A DNA stretch of 64,000 bases from Alsobacter sp046349155 (GCA_046349155.1 JAXMCW010000001.1:124001-188000), one strand, 5' to 3'. Counted from the first letter of the stretch, positions 41,684 to 50,994 are shown. Made by a program: numbers and translations. Notes: generated by a model from the sequence alone, not told the origin.

Positions 41684-43147
41684 TCAGCCCCGCAGGATGT
41701 AGCGGCGCCCGTCCTGCTCGACGAGCTGCACCTCCTGCGAGAAGCGGCCCGCCGACGCGCCGTGGCGCAGGATCGCGGCGTCGCCGCGCGCCTCCCGCGC
41801 CAGGCTCGTCCCGCGCATCGACGCGGCCCTGGGCGCGCCGACGAGGTCGAGGATGGTCGGGCCGATGTCGAAGAGCCCGGCCATGCGCGCCGAGACGGCT
41901 CCCTGCGCGACCGCGCCCGGGGCCGAGACGACCAGCACCGTGTTGAGCTCGCCGGGATGCAGGCCGCCATGCATGCCGCCGCCGAGCGGCACGTCGCCCG
42001 GCGTCATCAGGCCCATGCCCGGAAGGCCGTCGGCGTCCACCGCGTCGCTGGCCCTCAGGACGAAGCCGAGGTCCGGCTGGCGCTCGTGGTCGTTGTCGAC
42101 GAGGTCGAAGGCGAGGGTGCCCGGCACGATCCCGTCCACGCCGTTCGCCTGGGCGCGGCTGAAGAGATGCGAAATCTCCGGCCGCTCCATGAGCCACGCG
42201 GCGATGCGCCCGAGGTCGCCGGGCGCCGGGTCAAGCAGCCGGACCTCGCCGTGGCGGCCGCCCGTCATCACGATGGCCCCGCCCTCCGGCACCTCCTTCT
42301 CCGCGATCGCGAAGCCCGCCGCCCGCGCGTCGTCGGCCAGGGGGACGACGCCGCTCGTCGCGACGTGGCCGTGGTCTGAGGCCGCGATCACCGCGATCCG
42401 CTCGGCGTCCGGCTGCGCCTCCACCCAGTCCAGGATGCGTCCGAAGGCGGCGTCGGCCGCCTGCAGCACGGCCCGCGAGTCCGGGTGGCCGATGGTGCGG
42501 TAGTGGAAGGTCGTGTCGGGCTCGTTGAACCAGACGAGGGCCACGTCCGGCCGGCGGGAGGGCAGCACGTGCTCCACCATCACGCGCGCCGCATAGTCGA
42601 TGTCGGCGAAGCGCGGCAGCTCCCGGGCGGGCAGGGGGCCGAACTGCGCCACCATCTCCGTCACCGCCTCGGGCGTCTGCGTGTGGGCGACGCCGTGCAC
42701 GGAGAAGGTCCAGTGGCCGTTGGCCCGGGCGCGGGGATTGATCACGTGGGCCGAGCCGGCCGTCCCGGTATGCACGACCGCGAGGCTGCGCCCCGCCAAG
42801 GCGAGCTGGTCCCCGAAGGTGGCGGCGGCGACGAAGCGGCCGGCATGGGCGTCCTCGGCCCGGCGCAGGTCGGCCGCCCTGCTCGTGTCGAGCACGCGGT
42901 CGCGAAAGGCCGCCGGGTGGTAGAAGGCGTTGCCCATGATGCCGTGGACGGCGGGCGGGCCGCCCGTCGCGATGGAGGTCGTGGCGACCCGCGTGACGGA
43001 GGGGAACACGCTGCGCGCCTCGCGGAACCAGGTTCCGCGCGCCGCGAGCCGCAGGATGTTGGGCGTGAGCCCGGGCGTGACGAGGTCGGCGCGCAGCCCG
43101 TCGAAGACGGCGACGACGACGCGGCTGGCGGGGGCGGGCTCGGGCAT
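41684..43147 (-). CDS. Alkaline-phosphatase superfamily protein (type I phosphodiesterase/nucleotide pyrophosphatase)
   Basis: A 487-residue two-metal hydrolase. The first metal residue is Asp16 (VVAVFDGLRADL), the nucleophile Thr52 (FPSVTRVATTS), and the later metal motifs are IAASDHGHVA and GGGMHGGLHPGELN. There is no signal peptide, so it may act in the cytoplasm. AGAGG lies before the ATG at 43147. It overlaps no neighbour; the sulfate transporter gene starts 170 nt away in the opposite direction. Substrate may be a phosphodiester, phosphonoacetate or nucleotide. Confidence 0.86.
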   Translation of the reverse strand: MPEPAPASRVVVAVFDGLRADLVTPGLTPNILRLAARGTWFREARSVFPSVTRVATTSIATGGPPAVHGIMGNAFYHPAAFRDRVLDTSRAADLRRAEDAHAGRFVAAATFGDQLALAGRSLAVVHTGTAGSAHVINPRARANGHWTFSVHGVAHTQTPEAVTEMVAQFGPLPARELPRFADIDYAARVMVEHVLPSRRPDVALVWFNEPDTTFHYRTIGHPDSRAVLQAADAAFGRILDWVEAQPDAERIAVIAASDHGHVATSGVVPLADDARAAGFAIAEKEVPEGGAIVMTGGRHGEVRLLDPAPGDLGRIAAWLMERPEISHLFSRAQANGVDGIVPGTLAFDLVDNDHERQPDLGFVLRASDAVDADGLPGMGLMTPGDVPLGGGMHGGLHPGELNTVLVVSAPGAVAQGAVSARMAGLFDIGPTILDLVGAPRAASMRGTSLAREARGDAAILRHGASAGRFSQEVQLVEQDGRRYILRG

Positions 43148-43316
43148 GGCGGACCTCTGGAGAGGGCAGGGGCGGGCGAATCGCATCCTAGCAAGCTTGC
43201 ATGACGCCCGTCCGCGCCCCGGCCGCGTCCCGGCCCGCGCCGGCGGGTTGCAGTCCGGCCGAACCGGCAGCACCTTGGGGCGGGCCGCGGCGTCGAGCGC
43301 GGCCGCGGGGAGCGAC

Positions 43317-45104
43317 GTGCGCAGGTCTTTCGACCGATTGGCCCGGATGCCGATCCTGGCGGGCTTGTCCGGCTACCGGACCGCGTTCCTGCGCGACGAC
43401 GTGGCGGCGGGCCTCGCCATCGCCTCGGTCGCCATCCCCTCGGCGGTGGCCTACCCCGCCATCGCCGGCCTGCCTCCCGAGACGGGGCTCTATGCCAGCA
43501 TCTTCCCGCTGGTGGGCTACGCCCTGTTCGGGCCCTCGCGCCGGCTGATCGTCGGGCCGGACGCCGCGACGATGACGGTGCTGGCCGCCGTGTTCAGCGG
43601 CATCGTGGCGGCGCGTCCCGACCTGGCGGGCGCGGACCGCGTGCCCGCCGCGGCGATGATGTCGCTCGGGGTGGGCCTCGTCTGCCTCTGCGCCTTCGCG
43701 CTGCGTCTGGGCGCGCTCGCCTCGCTGCTGTCGCGCCCGATCCTCATCGGCTTCTTCGCGGGCATGGCGCTGTCAATCGCCATCGGGCAGATCGGGCGCT
43801 TCACCGGCGTCAGGATCGAGGCGGAGGGGCTGATCTCGCCCTGGGTCGAGCTCGCGGGGAAATATGGCGCGATGCACGGTCCCACCCTCGTCCTTGCGCT
43901 GGCCATGCTGGCCCTGCTGCAGGCGGCGAAAGCCTTGCGCAGCCCGGTGCCGGGCCCCGTGCTCGTCGTCGTCGTCGCCGTGGCCTTGTCCTGGTTCCTC
44001 GACCTCCCCGCACGCGGGGTCGCCGTCGTGGGGTCGGTTCCCTCCGCCTTTCCCCGCCTGACGTGGCCAGGCTGGGGGGGCTGGCCGCTCGTCGAGCTCG
44101 CCAAGGGCGTCGCCGCGGCCTTCGTGATCGCATTCGGCTCCGGCGTCATCACCGCCCGCAGCTTCGCGGCGATGGCCGGGACAAGCGTCGATCCGAACCG
44201 CGAGCTCGTCGGCTTCGGGGCGGCCAACGTGATGGCGGGCCTGTTCGGCGCCTTCCCGGTCACCGCGTCGGACTCGCGCACCGCCGTCAACATGGCCGTG
44301 GGCGGGCGCAGCCAGGTGGCCGGCCTCGTGGCGGCCGGCGCGCTCATCGGCGTCGTCACCTTCCTCGGGCCGCTGCTCGCCCTCGTGCCGCTTCCCGCGC
44401 TGGGCGCGATCCTCGTCTCCGCGGCGCTCGGGCTCATCGACATCGCCGCGCTGAGGACGATCTGGCGGGTGAGCAAGGTGGAGTTCGTGTTCGCGCTCGT
44501 GGCGCTCTTCGGGGCCGTCAGCTTCGGCGTGCTGCAGGGCGTGGCGGTCGCCATCATCGGCACGCTGGCCTACGCGCTCTACAAGGGCATGTATCCGCGC
44601 GTGGTGATGTTCGGGCGAATCCCCGGGCGGGAAGGCCTGTACAAGCTCCACCACTTCCCGGAAGCGCGCCCGGTGCCGGGGCTCACCATCTGCCTCGTGC
44701 AGGGGGACCTGCTGTTCTTCAGCGTCGATTCCGTGAAGGCGAGGCTCGACGAGATCATCGCGGAGCTGCCGCAGGACACCGCCTGGTTCCTGCTCGACGC
44801 GAGCGCGATGTCTCGCGCCGACACGACCTCCGCCGCGATGCTGGGGGACGTCCGGGAGGACCTGGCCCGGCGGGGCGTGGCCCTGGCCTTCGCCGAGCTG
44901 CACAGCGACGCGCGGGAGGTGCTGCAGCGCGCCGGCCTCGTCGACGCGGTGACGCCGCAGATGATCTTCGACGACGTGGAGGACGGCTTGCAGACCTTCC
45001 TGGCCCGCTTCCCCGAGCGCTCCGACCCGGCCCGCCTCACCGTGCCGGCGCCCGATGTCGTCATCCGCGCCCAGGGCGTCGGGCCGACCCCGTCCACACC
45101 ATGA
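43317..45104 (+). CDS. SulP family anion transporter with STAS domain
   Basis: A 595-residue inner-membrane transporter for sulfate, bicarbonate or a similar anion. The hydrophobic part (about 15-430) begins LSGYRTAFLRDDVAAGLAIA and contains AIPSAVAYPAIAGLPPETGLYAS, the SulP signature, and ITARSFAAMAGTSVDPNRELVG. A cytoplasmic STAS domain (about 455-560) carries LLDASAMSRADTTSAAML. GTG 43317 is preferred since GGGGAG lies a few bases before it; an ATG at 43347 would drop ten residues. No sulfate assimilation gene lies nearby. Confidence 0.9.
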   Translation: MRRSFDRLARMPILAGLSGYRTAFLRDDVAAGLAIASVAIPSAVAYPAIAGLPPETGLYASIFPLVGYALFGPSRRLIVGPDAATMTVLAAVFSGIVAARPDLAGADRVPAAAMMSLGVGLVCLCAFALRLGALASLLSRPILIGFFAGMALSIAIGQIGRFTGVRIEAEGLISPWVELAGKYGAMHGPTLVLALAMLALLQAAKALRSPVPGPVLVVVVAVALSWFLDLPARGVAVVGSVPSAFPRLTWPGWGGWPLVELAKGVAAAFVIAFGSGVITARSFAAMAGTSVDPNRELVGFGAANVMAGLFGAFPVTASDSRTAVNMAVGGRSQVAGLVAAGALIGVVTFLGPLLALVPLPALGAILVSAALGLIDIAALRTIWRVSKVEFVFALVALFGAVSFGVLQGVAVAIIGTLAYALYKGMYPRVVMFGRIPGREGLYKLHHFPEARPVPGLTICLVQGDLLFFSVDSVKARLDEIIAELPQDTAWFLLDASAMSRADTTSAAMLGDVREDLARRGVALAFAELHSDAREVLQRAGLVDAVTPQMIFDDVEDGLQTFLARFPERSDPARLTVPAPDVVIRAQGVGPTPSTP

Positions 45105-45296
45105 AGACCGCCACGGCCCGCGCCTGCGGCCGGAGGACGGGCGCCTCGCCTCCCACCTCGTCGTGCAGGATCCCCGCTGGCGGGACCGGGCCGGCGCGTC
45201 GCCGGGTGTCGCGAACGGACCTGCGCGCGTCGCGCCCCGTCGTGGCCTATCGTCCGCGCTGTCGCTAGCCTCGTGCTTTGAACAAGGGAGGCGGCC

Positions 45297-46862
45297 GTGA
45301 GCGCGATCGAGGATCCGGGTGCGACCGCAGGCGGGCGCAGGCGCGAGCGGGGCGGGCGGGCGGCCCAGCGCGAGGCGCGGGCCCATCGCGGCCCGGCACA
45401 GGGCCGGCCCTACATCCTGCGCAACATCCCGCCCTACGACGTGCTCGGCGAGGACAACCTCGTGCGCATCGAGCAGGCCGCCGACCGCATCCTGGCGGAG
45501 GTCGGCATCGAGTTCCGCGACGATCCCGTCGCCCTGCAGCACTGGAAGCGGGCGGGCGCCACGGTCGAGGGCGTGCTGGTGCGCTTCGAGCCGGGCATGC
45601 TGCGCGAGATCCTGAAGACCGCGCCGGCGCAGTTCACCCAGCACGCGCGCAACCCCGCGCGCTCCGTCGAGATCGGCGGCCGGTCCGTCGTGTTCTCGCC
45701 CGCCTACGGGTCGCCCTTCGTCATGGACCTCGACAGGGGCCGGCGCTACGGCACGCTCGAGGACTTCCAGAACTTCATCAAGCTCGCCCAGTCCTCGCCC
45801 TGGCTGCACCATTCCGGCGGCACGATCTGCGAACCCGTCGACGTGCCCGTGAACAAGCGCCACCTCGACATGGTGATGAGCCACATCCGCTACTCGGACC
45901 GCGCCTTCATGGGCTCGGTGACGGCGGAGAGCCGCGCCGAGGATTCCATCGAGATGGCGCGCATCCTGTTCGGCCGCGACTTCGCCGACCGCAACTGCGT
46001 CATCCTCGGCAACGTCAACGTCAACTCGCCGCTCGTCTGGGACGGCACGATGACGCTGGCTTTGCGGGCCTATGCGCGCGCCAACCAGGCGGCCGTGATC
46101 GTGCCCTTCATCCTGGGCGGCGCGATGGGGCCGGTGACCAACGCGGGCGCCATCGCGCAGTCGCTGGCCGAGACCATGGCCGGCTGCGCGCTGACGCAGC
46201 TCGAGCGGCCGGGCGCGCCGGTGATCTTCGGCAACTTCCTGTCCTCGATGTCGCTGCGCTCGGGCTCCCCCACCTTCGGCACGCCGGAGCCGGCCATCGG
46301 CTCGATGGTGGTGGGCCAGCTCGCCCGGCGGCTGAACCTGCCGCTGCGCTGCTCGGGCAACTTCACGACCTCGAAGCTGCCCGACGCCCAGGCGATGAAC
46401 GAGGGCACGATGTCGATGCTCGCGGCCGTGCAGTGCGGGGCGAACTTCATCCTGCATGCGGCCGGCTTCCTCGACGGGCTGCTCTCCATGTCCTACGAGA
46501 AATTCGTGCTGGACACCGACTTCTGCGGCGCGCTGCACAGCTATCTCGACGGGGTCAGGATCGACGACAACGAGCTGGCGGTCGACGCCTTCCGCGAGGT
46601 CGGCCCCGGCAACCACTTCTTCGGCTGCGCCCACACGATGGCCAACTACCAGACCGCCTTCTGGGATTCGGAGCTCGCCGACAACGAGCCCTTCGAGAAA
46701 TGGGAGGCCGCCGGCTCGCCCGACGCGGCGACGCGCGCCAACCGGCTCTGGAAGAAGCGCCTCGCTGAGTACGAGCCCCCGCCGCTCGACCCCGCCACCG
46801 CGGAGGCGCTCGAGGACTTCGTGGCGCGCCGCAAGGCGGCCGCGCCGGACGCGTGGTATTGA
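45297..46862 (+). CDS. Trimethylamine methyltransferase (MttB) family protein, non-pyrrolysine type
   Basis: A 521-residue TIM-barrel methyltransferase. It has the family stretches FRDDPVALQHWKRAGATVEG, VFSPAYGSPFVMDLDRGRR, and PTFGTPEPAIGSMVVGQLARRL. The frame has no internal TAG, so this is the pyrrolysine-free branch, whose studied members (MtgB and relatives) demethylate glycine betaine and other quaternary amines using a corrinoid protein. No corrinoid protein gene was seen in the window. GGGAGGC precedes the GTG. The flavoprotein demethylase lies 138 nt downstream, in the same direction, across a palindromic repeat. Confidence 0.9.
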   Translation: MSAIEDPGATAGGRRRERGGRAAQREARAHRGPAQGRPYILRNIPPYDVLGEDNLVRIEQAADRILAEVGIEFRDDPVALQHWKRAGATVEGVLVRFEPGMLREILKTAPAQFTQHARNPARSVEIGGRSVVFSPAYGSPFVMDLDRGRRYGTLEDFQNFIKLAQSSPWLHHSGGTICEPVDVPVNKRHLDMVMSHIRYSDRAFMGSVTAESRAEDSIEMARILFGRDFADRNCVILGNVNVNSPLVWDGTMTLALRAYARANQAAVIVPFILGGAMGPVTNAGAIAQSLAETMAGCALTQLERPGAPVIFGNFLSSMSLRSGSPTFGTPEPAIGSMVVGQLARRLNLPLRCSGNFTTSKLPDAQAMNEGTMSMLAAVQCGANFILHAAGFLDGLLSMSYEKFVLDTDFCGALHSYLDGVRIDDNELAVDAFREVGPGNHFFGCAHTMANYQTAFWDSELADNEPFEKWEAAGSPDAATRANRLWKKRLAEYEPPPLDPATAEALEDFVARRKAAAPDAWY

Positions 46863-46881
46863 AACTCCTCATTGCGAGAAA

Positions 46882-46966
46882 CTCGTCATTGCGAGCGAAG
46901 CGAAGCAAGCCAGACCGTCGCCCGGGGCGCCAGGATTGCTTCGTCCCTCCGCGCCGCGCAATGACG
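46882..46966. repeat. Palindromic repeat (copy E)
   Basis: Arms CGTCATTGCGAGCGAAGCGA (46883) and, inverted, GATTGCTTCGTCCCTCCGCG...GCGCAATGACG (46934-46965) can fold into one hairpin, as copy B at 10919. An extra ATTGCGAGAAAC half copy precedes it at 46870. It lies in the gap between the two demethylation genes. Confidence 0.75.
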
Positions 46967-47000
46967 CGAGGCCGAATCCTCGTGAGCCCGTGAGCACCGG

Positions 47001-49055
47001 ATGACCAGCGATCCCCTCCTGCAGCCCTTCCGGCTCAAGCACCTCACGCTGAAGAACCGCGTGATGTCGACAGCGCACGAGCCCGCCTATTCGCAGGACG
47101 GGCTGCCGAAGGACCGCTACCGGCTCTACCACCTGGAGAAGGCGAAGGGCGGCCTCGCGCTGACCATGACGGCCGGCTCGGCCATCGTCTCGGCCGACAG
47201 CCCCGCCGCCTTCGGCAACCTGCACGCCTATGACGACGCCATCGTGCCGTGGCTGAGGCGGCTCGCCGACGACTGCCACGGGCAGGGCTGCGCGGTGATG
47301 ATCCAGCTCACCCATCTCGGCCGCCGCACCGGCTGGAACAAGGCGGACTGGCTGCCGGTGCTCGCGGCCTCGCCGGTCCGCGAGCCCGCCCACCGAGCCT
47401 TCCCCAAGGAGGCCGAGGACTGGGACATCGAGCGCATCGTCGCCGACTACGCGGCCGCCGCGCAGCGCATGCAGGCGGCCGGGCTCGACGGCATCGAGTT
47501 CGAGGCCTATGGCCACCTGATGGACCAGTTCTGGTCCCCCGCCACCAATCGCCGCGACGACGCCTATGGCGGCTCGCTTGACAACCGCCTGCGCTTCTCC
47601 CGGCAGGTGATCTCCGCCGTGCGCAAGGCCGTTGGCCCCGATTTCATCGTGGGCATCCGCCTCGTCGCCGACGAGGACTGGGACCAGGGCCTCACGCGCG
47701 AGGAGGGCGTCGAGATCGCGCGCCGCATCGCGGCGTCCGGCGAGGTCGACTTCCTCAACCTCATCCGCGGCCACATCGACACGGACGCGGCGCTGACCGG
47801 CGTCATCCCGATCGCCGGCATGCGCTCCGCCCCGCATCTCGATTTCGCGGGGGAGGTGCGCCGGCAGGCGGGCCTCCCGATGTTCCATGCCTCGCGCATC
47901 GCGGACGTGGCGACCGCGCGGCACGCCGTCGCCTCGGGCAAGCTCGACATGGTCGGCATGACGCGCGCCCACATCGCCGATCCCCACATCGTGGCGAAGG
48001 TGGCGCGCGGCGAGGAGCACCGCATCCGCCCCTGCGTCGGGGCCACCTATTGCCTCGACCGGATCTACGAGGGCGGGGAGGCGCTGTGCATCCACAACGT
48101 GGCGACGGGGCGCGAGGCCGAGGTCCCGCACGTGCTGCCGAGGGCGCGCGAGGCGGGCAAGGCGGTGGTCGTCGTCGGCGCGGGTCCCGCGGGCCTGGAG
48201 GCGGCGCGCGTGGCCGCCGAGCGGGGCCACCGCGTCACCGTGCTGGAGGCTGCTGCGAGGCCGGGCGGACAGGTGCTGCTGCTCGCGCGCAATCCGCGCC
48301 GGAAGGAGCTCATCGGCATCGTCGACTGGCGGCTCGCCGAGCTGGAGCGCCTCGGGGTCGAGATCCGCACCAACGTCTACGCCCAGGCGGACGACGTGCT
48401 GGGCCTCTGGCCCGACGTGGTGGTGATCGCCACGGGCGGGCTGCCGCAGAACCCGCCGCTCGCGGAGGGCGACGGCCTCGTCACCTCCTCCTGGGACATC
48501 CTGTCGGGCGCGGCCAAGCCCGGCGAGCGCGTGCTGCTTTACGACGACAATGGCGGGCACCCCGGCATGAGCGCCGCCGAGGCGATCGCCCAGGCGGGCG
48601 CGAGCCTGGAGCTCGTCTCCCCCGAGCGCTTCTTCGCGCCCGAGATGGGCGGCATGAACCACGTACCCTACATGCGCGCCTTCCAGGAGAAGGGCGTGCG
48701 CGTCACCATCGCGACGAGGCTCGTCGCGGTGCGCCGCGAGGGCAACCAGCTCGTGGCCACCCTGGGTTCCGACTTCGCCGAGGGATGGTCGCAGGAGCGG
48801 CGGGTGGACCAGGTCGTGGTCGAACACGGCACGCTGCCCGCCGACGACCTCTACCGGGAGCTCAGGCCGCTCTCGCGCAACCAGGGCGCCGTCGACTACC
48901 GCGTGCTGACTGGCCCCGCGGCGGCCGGGGAGGGGGCGCTGTTTCCCGAGACGGGCCCGGGCGCCTTCGTGCTCTACCGCATCGGCGACGCCGTGGCGTC
49001 GCGCAACGTCCACGCCGCCATCTACGACGCGGTGCGCTACGGGCTGCGCTGGTAA
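47001..49055 (+). CDS. Old-yellow-enzyme/trimethylamine-dehydrogenase-type N-demethylase
   Basis: A 684-residue flavoprotein: an N-terminal FMN TIM barrel (1-340; LKNRVMSTAHEPAYSQDGL, IEFEAYGHLMDQFWSP, NRRDDAYGGSLDNR), a short cysteine region and a C-terminal pyridine-nucleotide-disulfide-type domain (GAGPAGLEAARVAAERGH at about 393-410). It matches dimethylglycine- and N-methylproline-demethylase-like proteins (DgcA, TMADH relatives). The Fe-S region shows Cys345, Cys351 and Cys363 but Ala348 in place of one cluster ligand (CVGATYC). It follows the MttB gene and probably removes a further N-methyl group. Confidence 0.87.
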   Translation: MTSDPLLQPFRLKHLTLKNRVMSTAHEPAYSQDGLPKDRYRLYHLEKAKGGLALTMTAGSAIVSADSPAAFGNLHAYDDAIVPWLRRLADDCHGQGCAVMIQLTHLGRRTGWNKADWLPVLAASPVREPAHRAFPKEAEDWDIERIVADYAAAAQRMQAAGLDGIEFEAYGHLMDQFWSPATNRRDDAYGGSLDNRLRFSRQVISAVRKAVGPDFIVGIRLVADEDWDQGLTREEGVEIARRIAASGEVDFLNLIRGHIDTDAALTGVIPIAGMRSAPHLDFAGEVRRQAGLPMFHASRIADVATARHAVASGKLDMVGMTRAHIADPHIVAKVARGEEHRIRPCVGATYCLDRIYEGGEALCIHNVATGREAEVPHVLPRAREAGKAVVVVGAGPAGLEAARVAAERGHRVTVLEAAARPGGQVLLLARNPRRKELIGIVDWRLAELERLGVEIRTNVYAQADDVLGLWPDVVVIATGGLPQNPPLAEGDGLVTSSWDILSGAAKPGERVLLYDDNGGHPGMSAAEAIAQAGASLELVSPERFFAPEMGGMNHVPYMRAFQEKGVRVTIATRLVAVRREGNQLVATLGSDFAEGWSQERRVDQVVVEHGTLPADDLYRELRPLSRNQGAVDYRVLTGPAAAGEGALFPETGPGAFVLYRIGDAVASRNVHAAIYDAVRYGLRW

Positions 49056-49071
49056 AGCCGGGCCCGCCGCC

Positions 49072-49533
49072 TCACGCCTCCGGCAGGCCGAAGCGGACGA
49101 GCGACGAATTGCGGTAGCGCCTGTCCAGGCTCACCTCGCGGCCGGCCCAGTCCGGCAGCGCGACGGGCTGGTCCTCGCGCTCGAGCTCCACCTCGGCCAG
49201 CACCAGGCCCGCCAGCCTGCCGCCGAAGACGTCGATCTGCCAGAGCAGGCCGCCATGGACGAGCTCGTGGCGCGTCTTGTCGATCACCAGCGTCCCGCAG
49301 AGCTCCAGCATGGCCTCGGCGTCGGCGGCCGGCACGGGATATTCGAACTCCTCGCGCACCAGCCCGTCGCGCTCCCCCTTGATGGTCAGGAGGCCCTTGC
49401 CGTCGATCAGGCGGACGCGGACGGACACGCCGTTCTCCGTCCCCAGGTAGCCCTGCCGGATGCGCCGCACCCTGGCCTCGGCCTTCCAGGCCTCGCCCTT
49501 CACCAGGAACCTGCGTTCGATCTCGGTTCCCAC
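49072..49533 (-). CDS. CYTH domain protein (triphosphate tunnel enzyme family)
   Basis: A 153-residue protein. The N-terminal EIERRFLVKGEAWK is the CYTH signature ExExK-like motif (EIERRF), followed by the beta-barrel strands RIRQGYLG, VSVRVRLIDGKGLLTIKGE, EFEYPVP and KTRHELVHGG. Family members hydrolyse inorganic triphosphate or act as class IV adenylate cyclases. The GTG at 49533 follows AAGAGGA. It ends 16 nt from the flavoprotein gene (convergent) and begins 32 nt after the LysR gene, so it may be co-transcribed with the latter. Confidence 0.88.
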   Translation of the reverse strand: MGTEIERRFLVKGEAWKAEARVRRIRQGYLGTENGVSVRVRLIDGKGLLTIKGERDGLVREEFEYPVPAADAEAMLELCGTLVIDKTRHELVHGGLLWQIDVFGGRLAGLVLAEVELEREDQPVALPDWAGREVSLDRRYRNSSLVRFGLPEA

Positions 49534-49565
49534 CGCGATCCTCTTCCCCTTCGCCGCCGCCCGCG

Positions 49566-50489
49566 TCAGTCCGCCCCGGAGGCCCAGGCCTCCTCGAGCA
49601 TCCACTTGCGGAAGGCCGTGACGATCGGGCGCTTCAGCATGCGGTTCGGCACCACCAGGGAATAGGCGAACATGGCGGGGGCCTTCAAGGCAAGGGCGAA
49701 GGGCTTCACGAGCCGCCCGCTGCGCAGGTCGTCGTCCACCAGGCTGGTATTGCCCAGCGCCACGCCCTGCCCGGACAGGGCGGCCTGGATGACGAGGTCG
49801 GTCTGCGTCAAGTGCATGCCGCGGGTGAAGTCCACCTCGGTCGCGCCGGCCTCGGAGAGCCACATGGGCCAGTCGGGCCATGTCTCGCCGCGCGAGCGCC
49901 AGTCGAGGTGGATCAGCGTGTGGTAGCGCAGGTCGCGGGGCTGGCGCAGCGGATGCGGCCCCTCCATCAGCTTGGGGCTGCAGACGGGGAAGAGATACTC
50001 GTCGATCAGGCGGTCGCGCGTATAGCCGGGCTGGTCGACGGCCCCGAAGCGGATCGCGACCATCGCCCCGGCGTCGTCGGGGGCGTCGAGATCGAGTTGC
50101 CGGTCCGAGACGTCGATCGTGACGTCCACGTCGGGGTGCAGCTGGTGGAAGGTCGACAGGCGCGGCACCAGCCACTTCGCGGCGAAGGCCGCGGAGGTCG
50201 TGATGGCGAGCCGCGGCCGCTGGTGGGTGGTGATCTGGCGGATCGCCCGCGCCACGGTGTCGAGCGCCTGGGCGACGCCGTCGCGCAGCACCTCGCCGTC
50301 GGGGGTGAGCGCCATGGTGCGGCTCGTGCGGTTGAGCAGCCGGCGGCCCAGCTGCTCCTCGAGCTGGCGGATCTGGTTGCTCACGGCGGCCGGGGTCACG
50401 CCCAGCTCGTCGGCCGCGCGGGTGAAGCTCAGGTGCCGCGCCGCCGCCTCGAAGACGCGCAGGGAAGGCAGGCCCGGCAGACGCCGCAT
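49566..50489 (-). CDS. LysR family transcriptional regulator, GcvA-like
   Basis: A 307-residue regulator. Residues 6-65 form the winged helix-turn-helix (LPSLRVFEAAARHLSFTRAADELGVTPAAVSNQIRQLEEQLG), which is the GcvA/AmpR subtype, followed by a substrate-binding domain of normal length (LAITTSAAFAAKWLVPRLSTFHQLHPDVDVTI). A GcvA-type regulator next to genes for betaine-like demethylation fits one-carbon or glycine metabolism, but the direct target is inferred. The gap 50490-50650 to the small divergent gene has a palindrome. Confidence 0.92.
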   Translation of the reverse strand: MRRLPGLPSLRVFEAAARHLSFTRAADELGVTPAAVSNQIRQLEEQLGRRLLNRTSRTMALTPDGEVLRDGVAQALDTVARAIRQITTHQRPRLAITTSAAFAAKWLVPRLSTFHQLHPDVDVTIDVSDRQLDLDAPDDAGAMVAIRFGAVDQPGYTRDRLIDEYLFPVCSPKLMEGPHPLRQPRDLRYHTLIHLDWRSRGETWPDWPMWLSEAGATEVDFTRGMHLTQTDLVIQAALSGQGVALGNTSLVDDDLRSGRLVKPFALALKAPAMFAYSLVVPNRMLKRPIVTAFRKWMLEEAWASGAD

Positions 50490-50569
50490 CGTTCAGCTCC
50501 GCGAATGGATTCCTTAACGAAAGGTCACCTGATCTTCAAATTTGGCTGACAGATGAGTTCAGAAAGGAT

Positions 50570-50582
50570 CGTTTGTCAAACG
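50570..50582. promoter_or_regulatory. Palindrome CGTTTG-T-CAAACG
   Basis: A perfect 13-base odd palindrome lies in the divergent gap between LysR and the small gene at 50651, about 80 nt from each start. It may be the binding site of the LysR protein or another regulator. Confidence 0.45.
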
Positions 50583-50650
50583 GCCTGCGCGGGGGCATTT
50601 ATCCGTCAACGCAAGCCCCGGGCGCGAGCCCCAACCCCCTCAGATCCGCC

Positions 50651-50878
50651 ATGTCCGCCGTCATTTCCCTCCGCATCCGCAACGCCGCCCCCCGTTCCGT
50701 CGAGGCGGCCGACCTCGTCACCCTTCTCGCCCGCGCGGCCTCGGCCGTGGCGGCCTTCGTGCAGCCGGCCCGTCCGGCCCTCGGCGAGGCCTTGCGCCGC
50801 GACGCCGGCCTGCCGGCCCCGCTGGCCACCGTCGGCATCGACTGGCTCGACGCCGAGGCCCGCCGCGTCCGCTTCTGA
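50651..50878 (+). CDS. Small hypothetical protein
   Basis: A 75-residue soluble protein, not recognised. Sequence begins MSAVISLRIRNAAPRSVEAA and ends with WLDAEARRVRF, with an Ala-rich helix in the middle (LLARAASAVAAFV). The strong terminator just after the stop supports it as a real transcribed gene. It has no obvious ribosome site, and the frame stays open upstream to 50573. Confidence 0.55.
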   Translation: MSAVISLRIRNAAPRSVEAADLVTLLARAASAVAAFVQPARPALGEALRRDAGLPAPLATVGIDWLDAEARRVRF

Positions 50879-50916
50879 TCGACCCGGCGCCGCACCCCTC
50901 CGTGCGGCCGGCCTTT

Positions 50917-50948
50917 CCCGCCGCAGCCCAGGCTGCGGCGGGTTTTTT
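50917..50948 (+). terminator. Intrinsic terminator
   Basis: An 11-bp perfect stem CCCGCCGCAGC (50917-50927) / GCTGCGGCGGG (50932-50942) with a CCAG loop is followed by TTTTTT. It lies 39 nt after the stop of the small gene. Confidence 0.93.
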
Positions 50949-50994
50949 GCGCCTTGGGCAAGCTGAGCCAGGGTCGTCTGCGACCCGTGCGAAC

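Noticed and set aside
43773..46634. A 953-codon minus-strand frame over SulP and MttB
   Set aside because: Low-complexity translation, no domain, opposite to two well-recognised genes.
45297..46862. A pyrrolysine codon in the MttB gene
   Set aside because: The frame has no internal TAG and is complete without read-through.
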